Notes under the pieces: model-generated
What the model saw: only the letters and a program-made list of their open reading frames with translations
Told to the model about the DNA's origin: nothing
Databases searched by the model: none
Program-made: the position numbers and the translations under genes
Shown here: positions 8,141 through 18,918 of the stretch, piece after piece
Position numbering within the stretch: position 1 is the stretch's first letter
How the letters are laid out: every line of letters starts with the position of its first letter
DNA from: Caulobacter sp. 73W
Lineage (GTDB): Bacteria > Pseudomonadota > Alphaproteobacteria > Caulobacterales > Caulobacteraceae
Assembly: GCF_041021955.1 (NCBI RefSeq)
Contig: NZ_CP158375.1
Coordinates: forward strand, 930,001 to 994,000
Length of the DNA: 64,000 nt
Direction: 5' to 3'

Positions 8141-9472
8141 ATGCAGCAGAACTACGAACGGGCGCTGACCGCCCAAGGCTGGCGGCGGGACGTCCTGGTG
8201 ACCATCAATTCAGCCGGGATGATCACCGATGTGGCGCCCGACAGCCCCGGCGTTGGCGAGCGGGTGAAAGGCGTGGCGGTCCCCGGAATCGCCAACGCCC
8301 ACAGCCACGCGTTCCAGCGCGCCCTGGTCGGCCTGACCGAGCATCGGGGCGAGGCGCGCGACAGCTTCTGGACCTGGCGCGACGCCATGTACCGCCTGGC
8401 CGCCGCCGTGACGCCGGAGGACCTGAACGCCATCGCCGCCCAGCTCTATGTGGAGATGCTGAAGGCCGGCTACACCGCCGTCTGTGAGTTCCACTATCTG
8501 CACCAGGCGCCGGTCGGCGGACGCGCCATGGGCCAGGCGGTTATCGACGCCGCCGCGCGGACGGGGATCGACCTGACCCTGCTGCCGACCCTGTACATGA
8601 CCTCCGACTTCGGCGGCGCCGCGCCCAACGAGGGACAGAAGCGGTTCGTCCATTCGGTCGGGGATTTCCTGCGCCTGCGCGCCGACCTGAAGACCGATGG
8701 CGTGGTCATGGGAACGGCGATTCACAGCCTGCGCGCCGTGCCGCCCCAGGCCCTGGCCGAACTGCTGGCGGGGCTGGAGGGCGGCGGCCCGATCCACATC
8801 CACATCGCCGAGCAGCGTAAGGAGGTCGAGCGCTGCCTGGAGGCGACCGGCGCTCGCCCGGTGGAATGGCTGCTGGCCAACGCCGACGTCGATGACCGCT
8901 GGAACCTGGTCCACGCCACCCACGTCACCGAGACGGAGATGGCGGCCGTCCGCGACGCCGGCGCGACCGTCGTGCTGTGCCCCACCACCGAGGCGAACCT
9001 GGGCGACGGGATCTTCCCGGCCGAAAGCTTCCTGGCCCAGGGCGGGTCGATCTCCATCGGTTCGGACAGCCATGTGAGCGTCGATCTGGCGGAAGAGCTG
9101 CGGCTCCTCGAATACGGACAGCGGCTGATCACCGGCGAGCGCAACGTCTTGGCCGGGGCGCGCGAGCCGCACACCGGCGTGCATCTGCACAACGCGGCGG
9201 CGGCCGGCGGTGCGCGGTCCAGCGGCCGGAAGACCGGGGCCATCGCACCCGGCATGCGCGCCGACATCGTGGTGCTGGACGATCAGGCCCCGGCCCTGTT
9301 CGGGCGCGATGACGGGCGCCTGATGGACGCCTGGATCTTCGGCGGCTTCGCCAATCCGGTGAAGGACGTGATGGTCGGCGGCGCCTGGCGGGTCCGCGAC
9401 GGACGGCACCCGCGGGAGGACGCGATCGCCGCCGCCTATCGCGCTGCGGTCAGCCGCCTGAAGTCCGTTTGA
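8141..9472 (+). CDS. hutF: Formimidoylglutamate deiminase
   Basis: The 443-residue amidohydrolase converts N-formimino-L-glutamate to N-formyl-L-glutamate plus ammonia, the branch that later needs HutG. Metal-site motifs are visible in order: ANAHSHAFQRAL near residue 54, HIHIAEQRKEVERC in the middle, VHATHV, and GSDSHVSVDLAEELRLLEYGQR near residue 307. The frame is open upstream to 8039, but the ATG at 8141 fits the family N terminus and leaves the HutC operator outside the gene. It is the first gene of the hutF-hutU-hutH run. Confidence 0.93.
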   Translation: MQQNYERALTAQGWRRDVLVTINSAGMITDVAPDSPGVGERVKGVAVPGIANAHSHAFQRALVGLTEHRGEARDSFWTWRDAMYRLAAAVTPEDLNAIAAQLYVEMLKAGYTAVCEFHYLHQAPVGGRAMGQAVIDAAARTGIDLTLLPTLYMTSDFGGAAPNEGQKRFVHSVGDFLRLRADLKTDGVVMGTAIHSLRAVPPQALAELLAGLEGGGPIHIHIAEQRKEVERCLEATGARPVEWLLANADVDDRWNLVHATHVTETEMAAVRDAGATVVLCPTTEANLGDGIFPAESFLAQGGSISIGSDSHVSVDLAEELRLLEYGQRLITGERNVLAGAREPHTGVHLHNAAAAGGARSSGRKTGAIAPGMRADIVVLDDQAPALFGRDDGRLMDAWIFGGFANPVKDVMVGGAWRVRDGRHPREDAIAAAYRAAVSRLKSV

Positions 9473-9477
9473 CAGGT

Positions 9478-9487
9478 TGTATATACA
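9478..9487. promoter_or_regulatory. HutC operator upstream of hutU
   Basis: TGTATATACA is a perfect 10-bp palindrome, the core of known HutC sites, five bases after the hutF stop and 38 bp before hutU. It suggests that hutU-hutH has its own HutC-controlled promoter. Confidence 0.72.
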
Positions 9488-9524
9488 TTCATAGTTTTCA
9501 GCCTCGCATCCGAGGGAGATTCCG

Positions 9525-11197
<1,673 letters not shown>

Positions 11198-11201
<4 letters not shown>

Positions 11202-12736
11202 TCGAACTCACCATCTCCGAGGCCGGGTTCGCCCTGGCCGACCTGCGCGCCATCCATGACGGGCCGGTGCGCCTGACCCTCGACGACGTCGCCCGCAAGC
11301 GGATCGCCGCCAGCGCCGCGACGGTCGAGGCGATCGTCGCCAGCGGCAAGACGGTCTACGGCATCAACACCGGCTTTGGCCTTCTGGCGTCCGAACGCAT
11401 CGGCGACGGCGAGCTGGCGCAGCTGCAGAAGAACCTGATCCTGTCGCACTGCTCGGGCGTCGGCGAGTTCATGCCGGACGAGTGGGTGCGCCTGATGATG
11501 GCGCTGAAGGTGATGAGCCTGTCGGCCGGCGTCTCGGGCGTGCGGCTGGAGGTGATTGACACCCTGCTCGCCCTGCTGGCGCACGAGATCTATCCCTGCG
11601 TGCCGGCCAAGGGTTCGGTCGGCGCGTCGGGCGACCTGGCGCCCCTGGCCCACATGTCCGCCGTGCTGATGGGCGTGGGCGAGGTTCGCCGCGGCGGCCA
11701 CATCATGACCGCCGCCGAGGGCCTGAGCCTGGCCGGCATCCCGCCGGTGGAGTTGGCGCCGAAGGAAGGCCTGGCCCTGATCAACGGGACCCAGGCGTCC
11801 ACGGCCATGGCCCTGTCGGGCCTGTTCAAGACCCTGCGCGTGTTCGGCGCGGCCCTGGTGGCCGGCGGCATGAGCGTCGATGCGCTGAAGGGCAGCGACA
11901 CCCCCTTCGATCCCCGCATCCACGCCGTGCGCGGCCATGCGGGCCAGAAGGACGTGGCCGCCGTGCTGCGGCAGCTGATCGCCGGCAGCGACATCCGAAA
12001 CAGCCATGTGGATTGCAGCCGGGTGCAGGACCCCTACTCCCTGCGCTGCCAGCCGCAGGTGATGGGCGCGGCCCTGGACGCCATCCGTTTCGCCGCCCAG
12101 ACCCTGACCACCGAAGCCAACGCGGTGACCGACAACCCGCTGGTGTTCAGCGACCCGGCCGAGGCCCTGTCGGGCGGCAACTTCCACGCCGAGCCGGTGG
12201 CCTTCGCCGCCGACCTGCTGGCCATGGTCCTGTGCGAGATCGGCAACCTGTCCGAACGCCGCCTGTCGATCCTGGTCGATCCGAAGATGAGCGGCGGCCT
12301 GCCCGCGTTCCTGGTGAAGGATGGCGGCCTAAACAGCGGCTTCATGATCCCGCAGGTGACCGCCGCCGCGCTCGCCTCCGAGAACAAGGGCCTAGCCCAT
12401 CCGGCAAGCGTCGACACCATCCCCACCAGCGCCAACCAGGAGGACCATGTCAGCATGGCCGCCCATGGCGCGCGCCGCCTGTCGGACATGGCTTGGAACA
12501 CCGCCAACATCGTCGGGATCGAGGTGCTGGCCGCCGCCCAGGGGCTGGACTTCCACCGTCCGCTGAAGTCCTCCGCCCCGCTGGAGATGGCCCACGCCGC
12601 CGTCCGCGAGCAGGTCGCGCACTATGACCAGGACCGCTACTGGGCCGACGACCTGGAGCGCGGCGCCAACCTGGTCCGCTCCGGCGCCCTGCTGCCGGAC
12701 ATCGACTGGCCGGCCCCGCTGGATTGCTTGAAGTAG
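11198..12736 (+). CDS. hutH: Histidine ammonia-lyase
   Basis: The 512-residue enzyme removes ammonia from L-histidine to give urocanate, the first step of the pathway. The MIO-forming Ala-Ser-Gly triad is present in [14 protein letters not shown], and YGINTGFG near residue 53 supplies the conserved tyrosine loop. The ATG at 11198 overlaps the hutU stop; an open frame further upstream lies inside hutU and is not homologous. Four HutC-regulated steps (HutH, HutU, HutI, HutF) are therefore present, but no hutG follows: the next feature is a bidirectional terminator. Confidence 0.97.
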
Positions 12737-12745
12737 CATAAAAAA

Positions 12746-12769
12746 GGGCGCCGGATCACTCCGGCGCCC
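12746..12769. terminator. Bidirectional intrinsic terminator, hutH / TonB receptor
   Basis: GGGCGCCGGA-TCAC-TCCGGCGCCC forms a 10-bp stem with four-base loop, preceded by an A-run and followed by TTCGTCTTT. It can terminate hutH and the convergent receptor gene. Confidence 0.88.
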
Positions 12770-12795
12770 TTCGTCTTTCAAACCTCGCGGTCTGA

Positions 12796-15555
12796 TCAGT
12801 AGGTGTAGCGCACCCCGAACAGGATCTCGCGGCCGGTGTGGTGATAGACCGACATCCGGTTGGTCGAGTCGTTGAACTGATCGGCGTACTCGTCGGTCAA
12901 GTTCACGCCCTCCAGGCTGAACTTCACGCGGTCGTTCAGGGTGTACTGGATCGAGGCGTCGACGTTCAGCGTCTCGTTGGTGCCGTCGAACGAGGTGCCG
13001 GCTTCCTGGCCCGGAACGCGGGTCAGATAGCGGTCACGATAGGCGGCCGAAACGCGGGCGCTGATCTTGCTGTCTTCATAGTACAGCGTCGCGTTGTAGC
13101 TGTTGCGCGACAGACCGGTCAGGTCGTTGGTCGCCACCACCGCGCCAGCCGCGTTCACATAGTCCACTTCCGACTTCACATAGGTGTAGTTCAGAAGCGC
13201 GCCCATCTTGTTGAACGGGCCCGGCAGGAAGGTGAAGGGCTGCTGGTAGTTGATCTCCAGGCCCTTCAAGCTCGCGCCGTCGGTGTTGACTGGGGTGGTG
13301 AACACCCAGTTCAGAGACGGATTGCATTCCGAAACCGGCAGGGCGCCGCAGGCCGCGGTGGCGACGCTGTCGGGGATGCCGAACGGATTGCCGGTGAACG
13401 GCACCTGTTGCTGCTGGGTCTGGACCAGCGTGTCGATGTCCTTCTTGAACAGCGCCAGCGACAGCAGGGCGCCGCGCTGGAAGTAGTATTCGAAAGACAG
13501 GTCGTAGGCCTTGGCGCGGAACGGCTGCAGGGCCGGGTTGCCGGCGTTGACCGAGCGGTTGGCGCCCGAGACGCTGACCGTGGCGCCCGGCGTCAGGCTG
13601 CCCAGATCCGAGCGGGCCATGACCTTGGCGGCGCCGAAGCGGATCAGGAAGTTCTCACGCGGCTCCAGCACCAGGTTCATCGACGGCAGGGTGTCGTCAT
13701 ACTTCTGCTCGGAGCGGACCAGGACGGGTGCGCCGCTGAGGAACGAGTAGCCCTGCGACTCCTGCTGGGTCTCCACGTAGCGGACGCCGAAGTTGCCGCG
13801 CAGCGGCATGTTGGCGACCAGGGTCTCGAAGTCGGCCTGGACGAAGCCGCCCGTGGACTCTTCGGCCACGGCGCGGTTGTTGCCCAGCGACGGCTCGGAG
13901 CCGAGACGGAACAGCGCCGGATCGTTCAGCGACAGAGCCGTCACGGCCGCGAAGTAGTCGGGGATGATGGTTTTCACGCCGCCGAGGTTGACCGTCTTGC
14001 TGAAGCCCGAGCGCGACAGGGCCGCCAGCGAAGCCGGAATCGAGGCTTCGAGGTTGTTGGCCGTGCCGTTGGAACGGCGCTTTTCAGTGGTCTCGAACTC
14101 GTACTTCTTCCAGTTTAAGCCGGCGCTGAACTTGAGGGTGTCGCTCAGGGCGTAGCCCACTTCGAACTGTGCGGTGTCGTAGGTGTTCTTCGACGTCTGC
14201 GGGCGCAGGCGCAGCTGGGTCAGGGTCCAGGCGTCCGGCGATGTCAGATTGGCGTTGCCGAAGCCGAGGGTCGGCATGCGCTTGGTGAAGTCGTACGAGA
14301 AGCCGTCGACGTTCAGCTGGTCGAAGATGACCGTGGTCTGGATCGGGTTCTTGTGATCCGAGACAGAGTGGCCGAGCACGCCGGTCAGCTTGATCTTGTC
14401 GGTCAGCTCGTGTTCGCCCGACAGGGTGAACTGGCTGAACTTGGTCTTCAGGACGTCGTAGCGGTTTTCGGTCCGCAGATCGACGTCGTTGAACGTGCCC
14501 GAAACCAGGGTGTTCTGACCGTTGATGACGCCGCCGATCAGGTCCACGTCGCCGATGCCCTGAGCACCGTTCGTGCTGAACACCGGAGCTTCCAGGTATT
14601 GTTCCTCACGCGTCTGATCCAGGTCGGCGTAGAGGCCGTCCAGGCTGATCACGGTGCGCTCGGTCGGACGCCATTGCAGCGATCCGGTGACGCCCAGGCG
14701 CTCGTTCTCGCTGTAGAAGCGGTCGAAGCGCGGGAAGCGCGGGCGGAACGCTGCGTTGGCCTGGGCCAGGCTGATGCCGGACGCGGTCGACGACTGGAAG
14801 CCGGTGTTGGCGGCCAGGCCGTTCATCCAGCGGACGGTGCTGGCGCCCTCTTCAACCACCTGACGCTTGTTGTAGGCCACCGACAGCAGGGCGCCGAAGG
14901 TGTCGTCGGCCCAGGTGTTGGAGATCATGAAGGCGCCGCGCGGGCTGACCTTCTCGGACAGGTCGTTGTAGCCGGCCAAGGCCGAGGCGGCCATGGCGAA
15001 GCCGTTGTAGTCGAACGGTCGAGCCGTGCGCAGATCGACCGTCGCGCCGAGCGAGCCTTCTTCCGTCGATGCTTCGGCCGTCTTGCGGACGGTGATCGAG
15101 TTGAAGAGGTCGGACGCGAAAACGTTGAAGTCGAACGAACGGCCACGGTTGGTGCCGCCCGAGCTGTCGGCCGAACCGCCGGTCGTCAGGGCTTCCATGC
15201 CGTTGATGCGCACCCGCGTGAACTGCGGACCAAGGCCCCGCACCGAGATCTGACGGCCTTCGCCGCCGTCGCGCGTGATCGCAACGCCGGGAATGCGCTG
15301 GATCGATTCAGACAGGTTCAGGTCCGGGAACTTGCCGATGTCTTCCGCCAGGATCGAGTCCACGGCGGCGGCTTCGGACCGCTTCACGTTCAGGGCCTTG
15401 TCCAGGCTGCTGCGGAAGCCGGTGACGACGACGGCTTCAACTTCGCCGTCGTCAGCAGTGGTGGTTTCTTGTGCTTGGGCCTGACCGGCGATCATCGCCA
15501 AAGTCAGAGCCGTAATAGACGCGCCAAGGCGCAAGCTGCGAGCAGCTTTGGTCAT
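12796..15555 (-). CDS. TonB-dependent outer-membrane receptor
   Basis: The 919-residue precursor begins with a signal peptide (ALTLAMIAGQAQAQ), then a TonB-box-like EAVVVTGFRSSLDKAL and a plug domain (DLNLSESIQRIPGVAITRD, ISVRGLGPQFTRVRINGME). It ends in a long beta barrel closing with aromatic VRYTY. The plug resembles the Caulobacter/Xanthomonas/Sphingomonas carbohydrate-type receptor subfamily. I chose the ATG at 15555 because it starts the signal peptide and follows GGAGGGG; the frame is open to 15726 but without signal features. A LacI-like dyad upstream supports a sugar rather than histidine ligand despite the hut neighbours. Confidence 0.9.
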   Translation of the reverse strand: MTKAARSLRLGASITALTLAMIAGQAQAQETTTADDGEVEAVVVTGFRSSLDKALNVKRSEAAAVDSILAEDIGKFPDLNLSESIQRIPGVAITRDGGEGRQISVRGLGPQFTRVRINGMEALTTGGSADSSGGTNRGRSFDFNVFASDLFNSITVRKTAEASTEEGSLGATVDLRTARPFDYNGFAMAASALAGYNDLSEKVSPRGAFMISNTWADDTFGALLSVAYNKRQVVEEGASTVRWMNGLAANTGFQSSTASGISLAQANAAFRPRFPRFDRFYSENERLGVTGSLQWRPTERTVISLDGLYADLDQTREEQYLEAPVFSTNGAQGIGDVDLIGGVINGQNTLVSGTFNDVDLRTENRYDVLKTKFSQFTLSGEHELTDKIKLTGVLGHSVSDHKNPIQTTVIFDQLNVDGFSYDFTKRMPTLGFGNANLTSPDAWTLTQLRLRPQTSKNTYDTAQFEVGYALSDTLKFSAGLNWKKYEFETTEKRRSNGTANNLEASIPASLAALSRSGFSKTVNLGGVKTIIPDYFAAVTALSLNDPALFRLGSEPSLGNNRAVAEESTGGFVQADFETLVANMPLRGNFGVRYVETQQESQGYSFLSGAPVLVRSEQKYDDTLPSMNLVLEPRENFLIRFGAAKVMARSDLGSLTPGATVSVSGANRSVNAGNPALQPFRAKAYDLSFEYYFQRGALLSLALFKKDIDTLVQTQQQQVPFTGNPFGIPDSVATAACGALPVSECNPSLNWVFTTPVNTDGASLKGLEINYQQPFTFLPGPFNKMGALLNYTYVKSEVDYVNAAGAVVATNDLTGLSRNSYNATLYYEDSKISARVSAAYRDRYLTRVPGQEAGTSFDGTNETLNVDASIQYTLNDRVKFSLEGVNLTDEYADQFNDSTNRMSVYHHTGREILFGVRYTY

Positions 15556-15636
15556 CTTCCCCTCCAAGGTTCTGCGCCGACCCAATGAAGAGTCGCAGCC
15601 GTCTAAACCGCGGCTTTCAGCAGATAGGCGCTTCCT

Positions 15637-15654
15637 AATGATACCGGTGTCATT
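15637..15654. promoter_or_regulatory. LacI-like operator upstream of the TonB receptor
   Basis: AATGATACCGGTGTCATT is an 18-bp dyad with central CCGG and one mismatch pair, 82 bp upstream of the receptor start. The TGA-x-ACCGGT-x-TCA pattern is typical of LacI-family sugar regulators. No LacI gene is in the window. Confidence 0.55.
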
Positions 15655-15780
15655 TTTTTGTCCGGAACCAGGGGCGTTTATTGGCAGCTTTTTCGATTTC
15701 CGCAAGCTTTGATCCAAGCTCGGCATGAACCGATGCTTGTTTTGTGCTTTTCGGTCAAAAACCGTAGCTTGGCGAAGGCG

Positions 15781-16149
15781 CTACTTTACCGACGCGAGAT
15801 ACGCGATGACGTCCGCCCGGTCCTTCGGATTGGCCAGGTTGATGAACATCGACGTGCCCGGAACGGCCTTGCCCGGCGCCGTCAGGAAGGCGTCCAACTC
15901 CCCTTCCGACCAAGTCTTGCCCGAGGCGATCAGGGCCTTGGAATAGCGGAAGCCCGGCGCGGTCCCGGCCTTGCGTCCGACCACGCCGTTCAAGGACGGC
16001 CCCATCGGACCGGTCGCCGGCTTGTGGCAGGTGGAGCAGCGGGCGAACACGGCCTTGCCGCGCGCCACGTCACCGGCGGCGAAGGCCGGGGCAGCGGCGA
16101 CCGAAAGGGCCGCCGCGACAAAGGCGGCGGTGAAACGCAGGTCGGTCAT
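15781..16149 (-). CDS. Class I c-type cytochrome
   Basis: The 122-residue precursor has a signal peptide (through about residue 24, AAPAFA) and one haem site C38-S-T-C41-H42, with a likely methionine ligand in PGTSMFINL. It resembles small soluble cytochrome c2-like carriers. The start at 16149 lies two bases after the stop of the molybdenum-hydroxylase large subunit, so it is the third gene of that operon and probably carries electrons from that exported enzyme to the respiratory chain. Confidence 0.88.
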   Translation of the reverse strand: MTDLRFTAAFVAAALSVAAAPAFAAGDVARGKAVFARCSTCHKPATGPMGPSLNGVVGRKAGTAPGFRYSKALIASGKTWSEGELDAFLTAPGKAVPGTSMFINLANPKDRADVIAYLASVK

Positions 16150-16151
16150 AC

Positions 16152-18338
16152 TCAGGCCTTCAGCAGTTCGACATCGATGGGCAGGCTGCGCACGCGCTTG
16201 CCTGTGGCGGCGAAGATCGCCCCGCACAGGGCCGGGATCACCGGCGGCAAGGCGGGCTCTCCAAGGCCGGTCGGCGGATAGTCGGTCTTGAGGAAATGCA
16301 CCTCCACCGGCGGAGCGTCGGCGGCGCGCAGCAGCGGGAAGTCGTGGAAGTTGCTCTCCACGACCGCGCCGCCCTCGATGGTGATCTTCTGCGTCGCCTG
16401 GCCCAGGCCATCCAGGACCGAGCCCTGAACCTGGTTCATGGCGCCGCTGGGATTGACGATGTGGGCGCCGACGTCGCCGACGACCCAGACCTTGTCCACC
16501 TTGTAGGCCCCGTCCGTGACGGTGGCCTGCACCACCTCGGCGAAGTAGCCGAGGTGGCTGTAGTAGAAGGCGACACCCATGCCCGTGCCCTTGGGCAGGC
16601 GGGCGCGGTTCGCCCAGCCCGACTTCTCGGCCACGACCTTGAGGACGTCGATCATCCGCTTGGAGATGAAGGTCTGGGTCGGATTGACCACGACTTCGGG
16701 CGTCCGCGACAGCATCTCGATGCGGAACTCCACCGGGTCGCGCCCCGCGGCCTGCGCCAGCTCATCGACGAAGCCCTGATGGACGAAGGCGAAGGCGTTG
16801 CTGCCCGGCGCCCGCAGCCAACCGGTCGGAATGCCCGACTGCATGATCGAACGCTCGACCTTGTAGTCGCCCAGGAACTTGTTCGGAAACTGGTGCAGAT
16901 GCAGGTCGGCGCCCGTGGACACCGCCTCGCCGGCGCCAAAGGTGACGAAGTGCTCGCGCCAGGCGACCAGCTTGCCAGAGGCGTCGAGACCGGCCTCCAT
17001 CTCGTGGAATCCGGCGCAGCGATAGAAGTCGTGCTGGATGTCGTCTTCGCGGGTCCAGATCAGCTGGACCGGCGCAGCGACTTCCTTGGCGATGCGGGCG
17101 ACCTCGACCATGTAGTCGTTCATCAGGCGGCGGCCGAAGCCCCCGCCGCCGCGGATCATGTGGACGGTCACCGCCGAGACGTCGATGCCCAGCATGTCGG
17201 CGACCACCTGGCGTCCGGGCTGGGGAAGCTGGGTCGGGGCCCAGATCTCCATCTTTCCGTCCTTGAACCAGGCGGTGCAGTTCTGCGGCTCCAGCGGCGC
17301 GTGCGCCACGAAGGGATAGGCGTAGGTCGCCTTCACCGTCTTGGCCGCGCCCTTGATCTTCGCCGAGGCGTCACCGTCGTTGATCAGCGTCTTGTGTGGC
17401 GCGCCGGCCAGCAGGCGCGCGGCCTCCGCGTCGAAAGCGGCCGTGCTCTGGCTCGAGGTCGGGTGGTCCTGCCAGACGATGTTCAGGGCTTCACGCCCCT
17501 TGCGGGCCGCCCACCAGCTGTCGGCCACCACCGCGACGCCGCCCAGCAGGCCGTCCATGCGGTTGTCCTTGATCGGCAGGCCTTCGACGATGAAGGCGTT
17601 CTTGACGCCCTTCACCGCCTTGGCGGCGGCGAGGTCGGCGCTCTTCACCTGGGCGCCGAAGACGGGCGCCTTGGCGTAGGTGGCGTACAGCATCCCCGGC
17701 AGGCGGGTATCGATGCCGAAGACCGGTTGGCCAGTGATGATCTTGGGGTTGTCGACACCGGTCAGGGCCTTGCCGATGACCTTGAAGTCCTTGGGGTCTT
17801 TCAGGGCGACGGTCTTCAGGTCCGGCGCCGGCAGGGCGGCGGCCTTGGACGCCAGGGCGCCGTAGCTGGCCTTGCGCTTGCCGTGCAGGACGTGGCCGTC
17901 CTGGGTCGAGCATTCGGCGGCCGGCACGCCCCACTCGGCGGCGGCGGCGTTGATCAGCATCTGACGCCCCGCCGCGCCGACCCGGCGCAGGGTGTCCCAG
18001 TTGGTCGGGGTGGACATGCTGCCGCCGGCGATCTGGCGACCGTAGGCGGCGGGATCGGTGCGGGCCATCTCGACCTTCACCTGGCTCCAGGCGACGTCCA
18101 GCTCCTCGGCGATGATCTGCGGCAGGGAGGTCTTCACGCCCTGCCCGACCTCGGGATTCTTGGCCGCCAGGGTGACCATGCCGTCGGTCCCGATGGTGAC
18201 ATAGGCGTTGAGCGTTCCCGCGCCCGCCGCCAGTGAGCTGGTCTCGAGCTTGAAGCTCAGCATCAGTCCCCCGCCGACCGCCAGGCCGGCTTTCAGGAAG
18301 GCGCGGCGCGAGGGCGCGGGCATGTTTCCGTCAGCCAT
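16152..18338 (-). CDS. iorB: Molybdenum hydroxylase large subunit, isoquinoline 1-oxidoreductase beta type
   Basis: The 728-residue protein belongs to the xanthine-dehydrogenase superfamily and would carry the molybdenum cytosine dinucleotide cofactor. It begins with a twin-arginine signal (SRRAFLKAGLAVGGG, R11-R12), indicating export folded to the periplasm. Cofactor-domain motifs include NPEVGQGVKTSLPQIIAEEL near the N terminus, MIRGGGGFGRRLMNDYMVE in the middle and GWLRAPGSNAFAFVHQ, and GLGEPALPPVIPALCGAI near the end. The ATG at 18338 is two bases after the small-subunit stop. The substrate (N-heterocycle or aldehyde) cannot be told. Confidence 0.86.
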   Translation of the reverse strand: MADGNMPAPSRRAFLKAGLAVGGGLMLSFKLETSSLAAGAGTLNAYVTIGTDGMVTLAAKNPEVGQGVKTSLPQIIAEELDVAWSQVKVEMARTDPAAYGRQIAGGSMSTPTNWDTLRRVGAAGRQMLINAAAAEWGVPAAECSTQDGHVLHGKRKASYGALASKAAALPAPDLKTVALKDPKDFKVIGKALTGVDNPKIITGQPVFGIDTRLPGMLYATYAKAPVFGAQVKSADLAAAKAVKGVKNAFIVEGLPIKDNRMDGLLGGVAVVADSWWAARKGREALNIVWQDHPTSSQSTAAFDAEAARLLAGAPHKTLINDGDASAKIKGAAKTVKATYAYPFVAHAPLEPQNCTAWFKDGKMEIWAPTQLPQPGRQVVADMLGIDVSAVTVHMIRGGGGFGRRLMNDYMVEVARIAKEVAAPVQLIWTREDDIQHDFYRCAGFHEMEAGLDASGKLVAWREHFVTFGAGEAVSTGADLHLHQFPNKFLGDYKVERSIMQSGIPTGWLRAPGSNAFAFVHQGFVDELAQAAGRDPVEFRIEMLSRTPEVVVNPTQTFISKRMIDVLKVVAEKSGWANRARLPKGTGMGVAFYYSHLGYFAEVVQATVTDGAYKVDKVWVVGDVGAHIVNPSGAMNQVQGSVLDGLGQATQKITIEGGAVVESNFHDFPLLRAADAPPVEVHFLKTDYPPTGLGEPALPPVIPALCGAIFAATGKRVRSLPIDVELLKA

Positions 18339-18340
18339 GA

Positions 18341-18796
18341 TCAGACCCCCGCCGCCTGCTTGATGGCCGCCTTGATGCGCAGATAGGTGGCGCAGCGGCA
18401 CAGGTTGCCGTTCATGGCGGCGTCGATGTCGTCGTCGGTCGGCTTGGGCGTCGCGGCCAGCAGGGCGGCGGCGCTCATGATCTGGCCGGCCTGGCAGTAG
18501 CCGCACTGGGGCACGTCATGCTCGATCCAGGCTTGCTGCAGCTTCTTGCCGACCTCGACGGCGCCGATGGCCTCGATGGTGGTGACCTTGGACTCGCCGA
18601 CGCTCTCGACCGGGGTCAGGCAGGCGCGAACCGGCTGGCCGTCGATGTGGACGGTGCAGGCGCCGCACTGGCCGACGCCGCAGCCGAACTTCGTCCCGAC
18701 CATGTCGAGCTTGTCGCGCAACACCCAGAGCAGCGGCGTGTCGCCGTCCACATCCACCGTCTTGCGGCTTCCATTGATCGTCAGATTGATCGGCAT
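18341..18796 (-). CDS. iorA: Molybdenum hydroxylase 2Fe-2S subunit, isoquinoline 1-oxidoreductase alpha type
   Basis: The 151-residue subunit carries two 2Fe-2S clusters: the plant-ferredoxin-type site C39-x4-C44-x2-C47-x11-C59 and the helical-domain site C98-x2-C101 with C133-R-C135. It passes electrons from the molybdenum centre of the large subunit. There is no signal peptide, so it is probably co-exported with the Tat-tagged partner. The start at 18796 follows GAGGGGGGA; an upstream in-frame ATG at 18838 lacks a good site. It is the first gene of the iorA-iorB-cytochrome operon. Confidence 0.88.
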   Translation of the reverse strand: MPINLTINGSRKTVDVDGDTPLLWVLRDKLDMVGTKFGCGVGQCGACTVHIDGQPVRACLTPVESVGESKVTTIEAIGAVEVGKKLQQAWIEHDVPQCGYCQAGQIMSAAALLAATPKPTDDDIDAAMNGNLCRCATYLRIKAAIKQAAGV

Positions 18797-18918
18797 CGTT
18801 TCCCCCCTCGCAAGCCTGGCCCAGCTTGCTGACAGCATCCCAAGCTTAGTGGCGAATATGCGGCCCGCAACGCCAGTCGTGCTTGACCGCGCGCCATAGC
18901 CACAGAAAACGTACGGTC

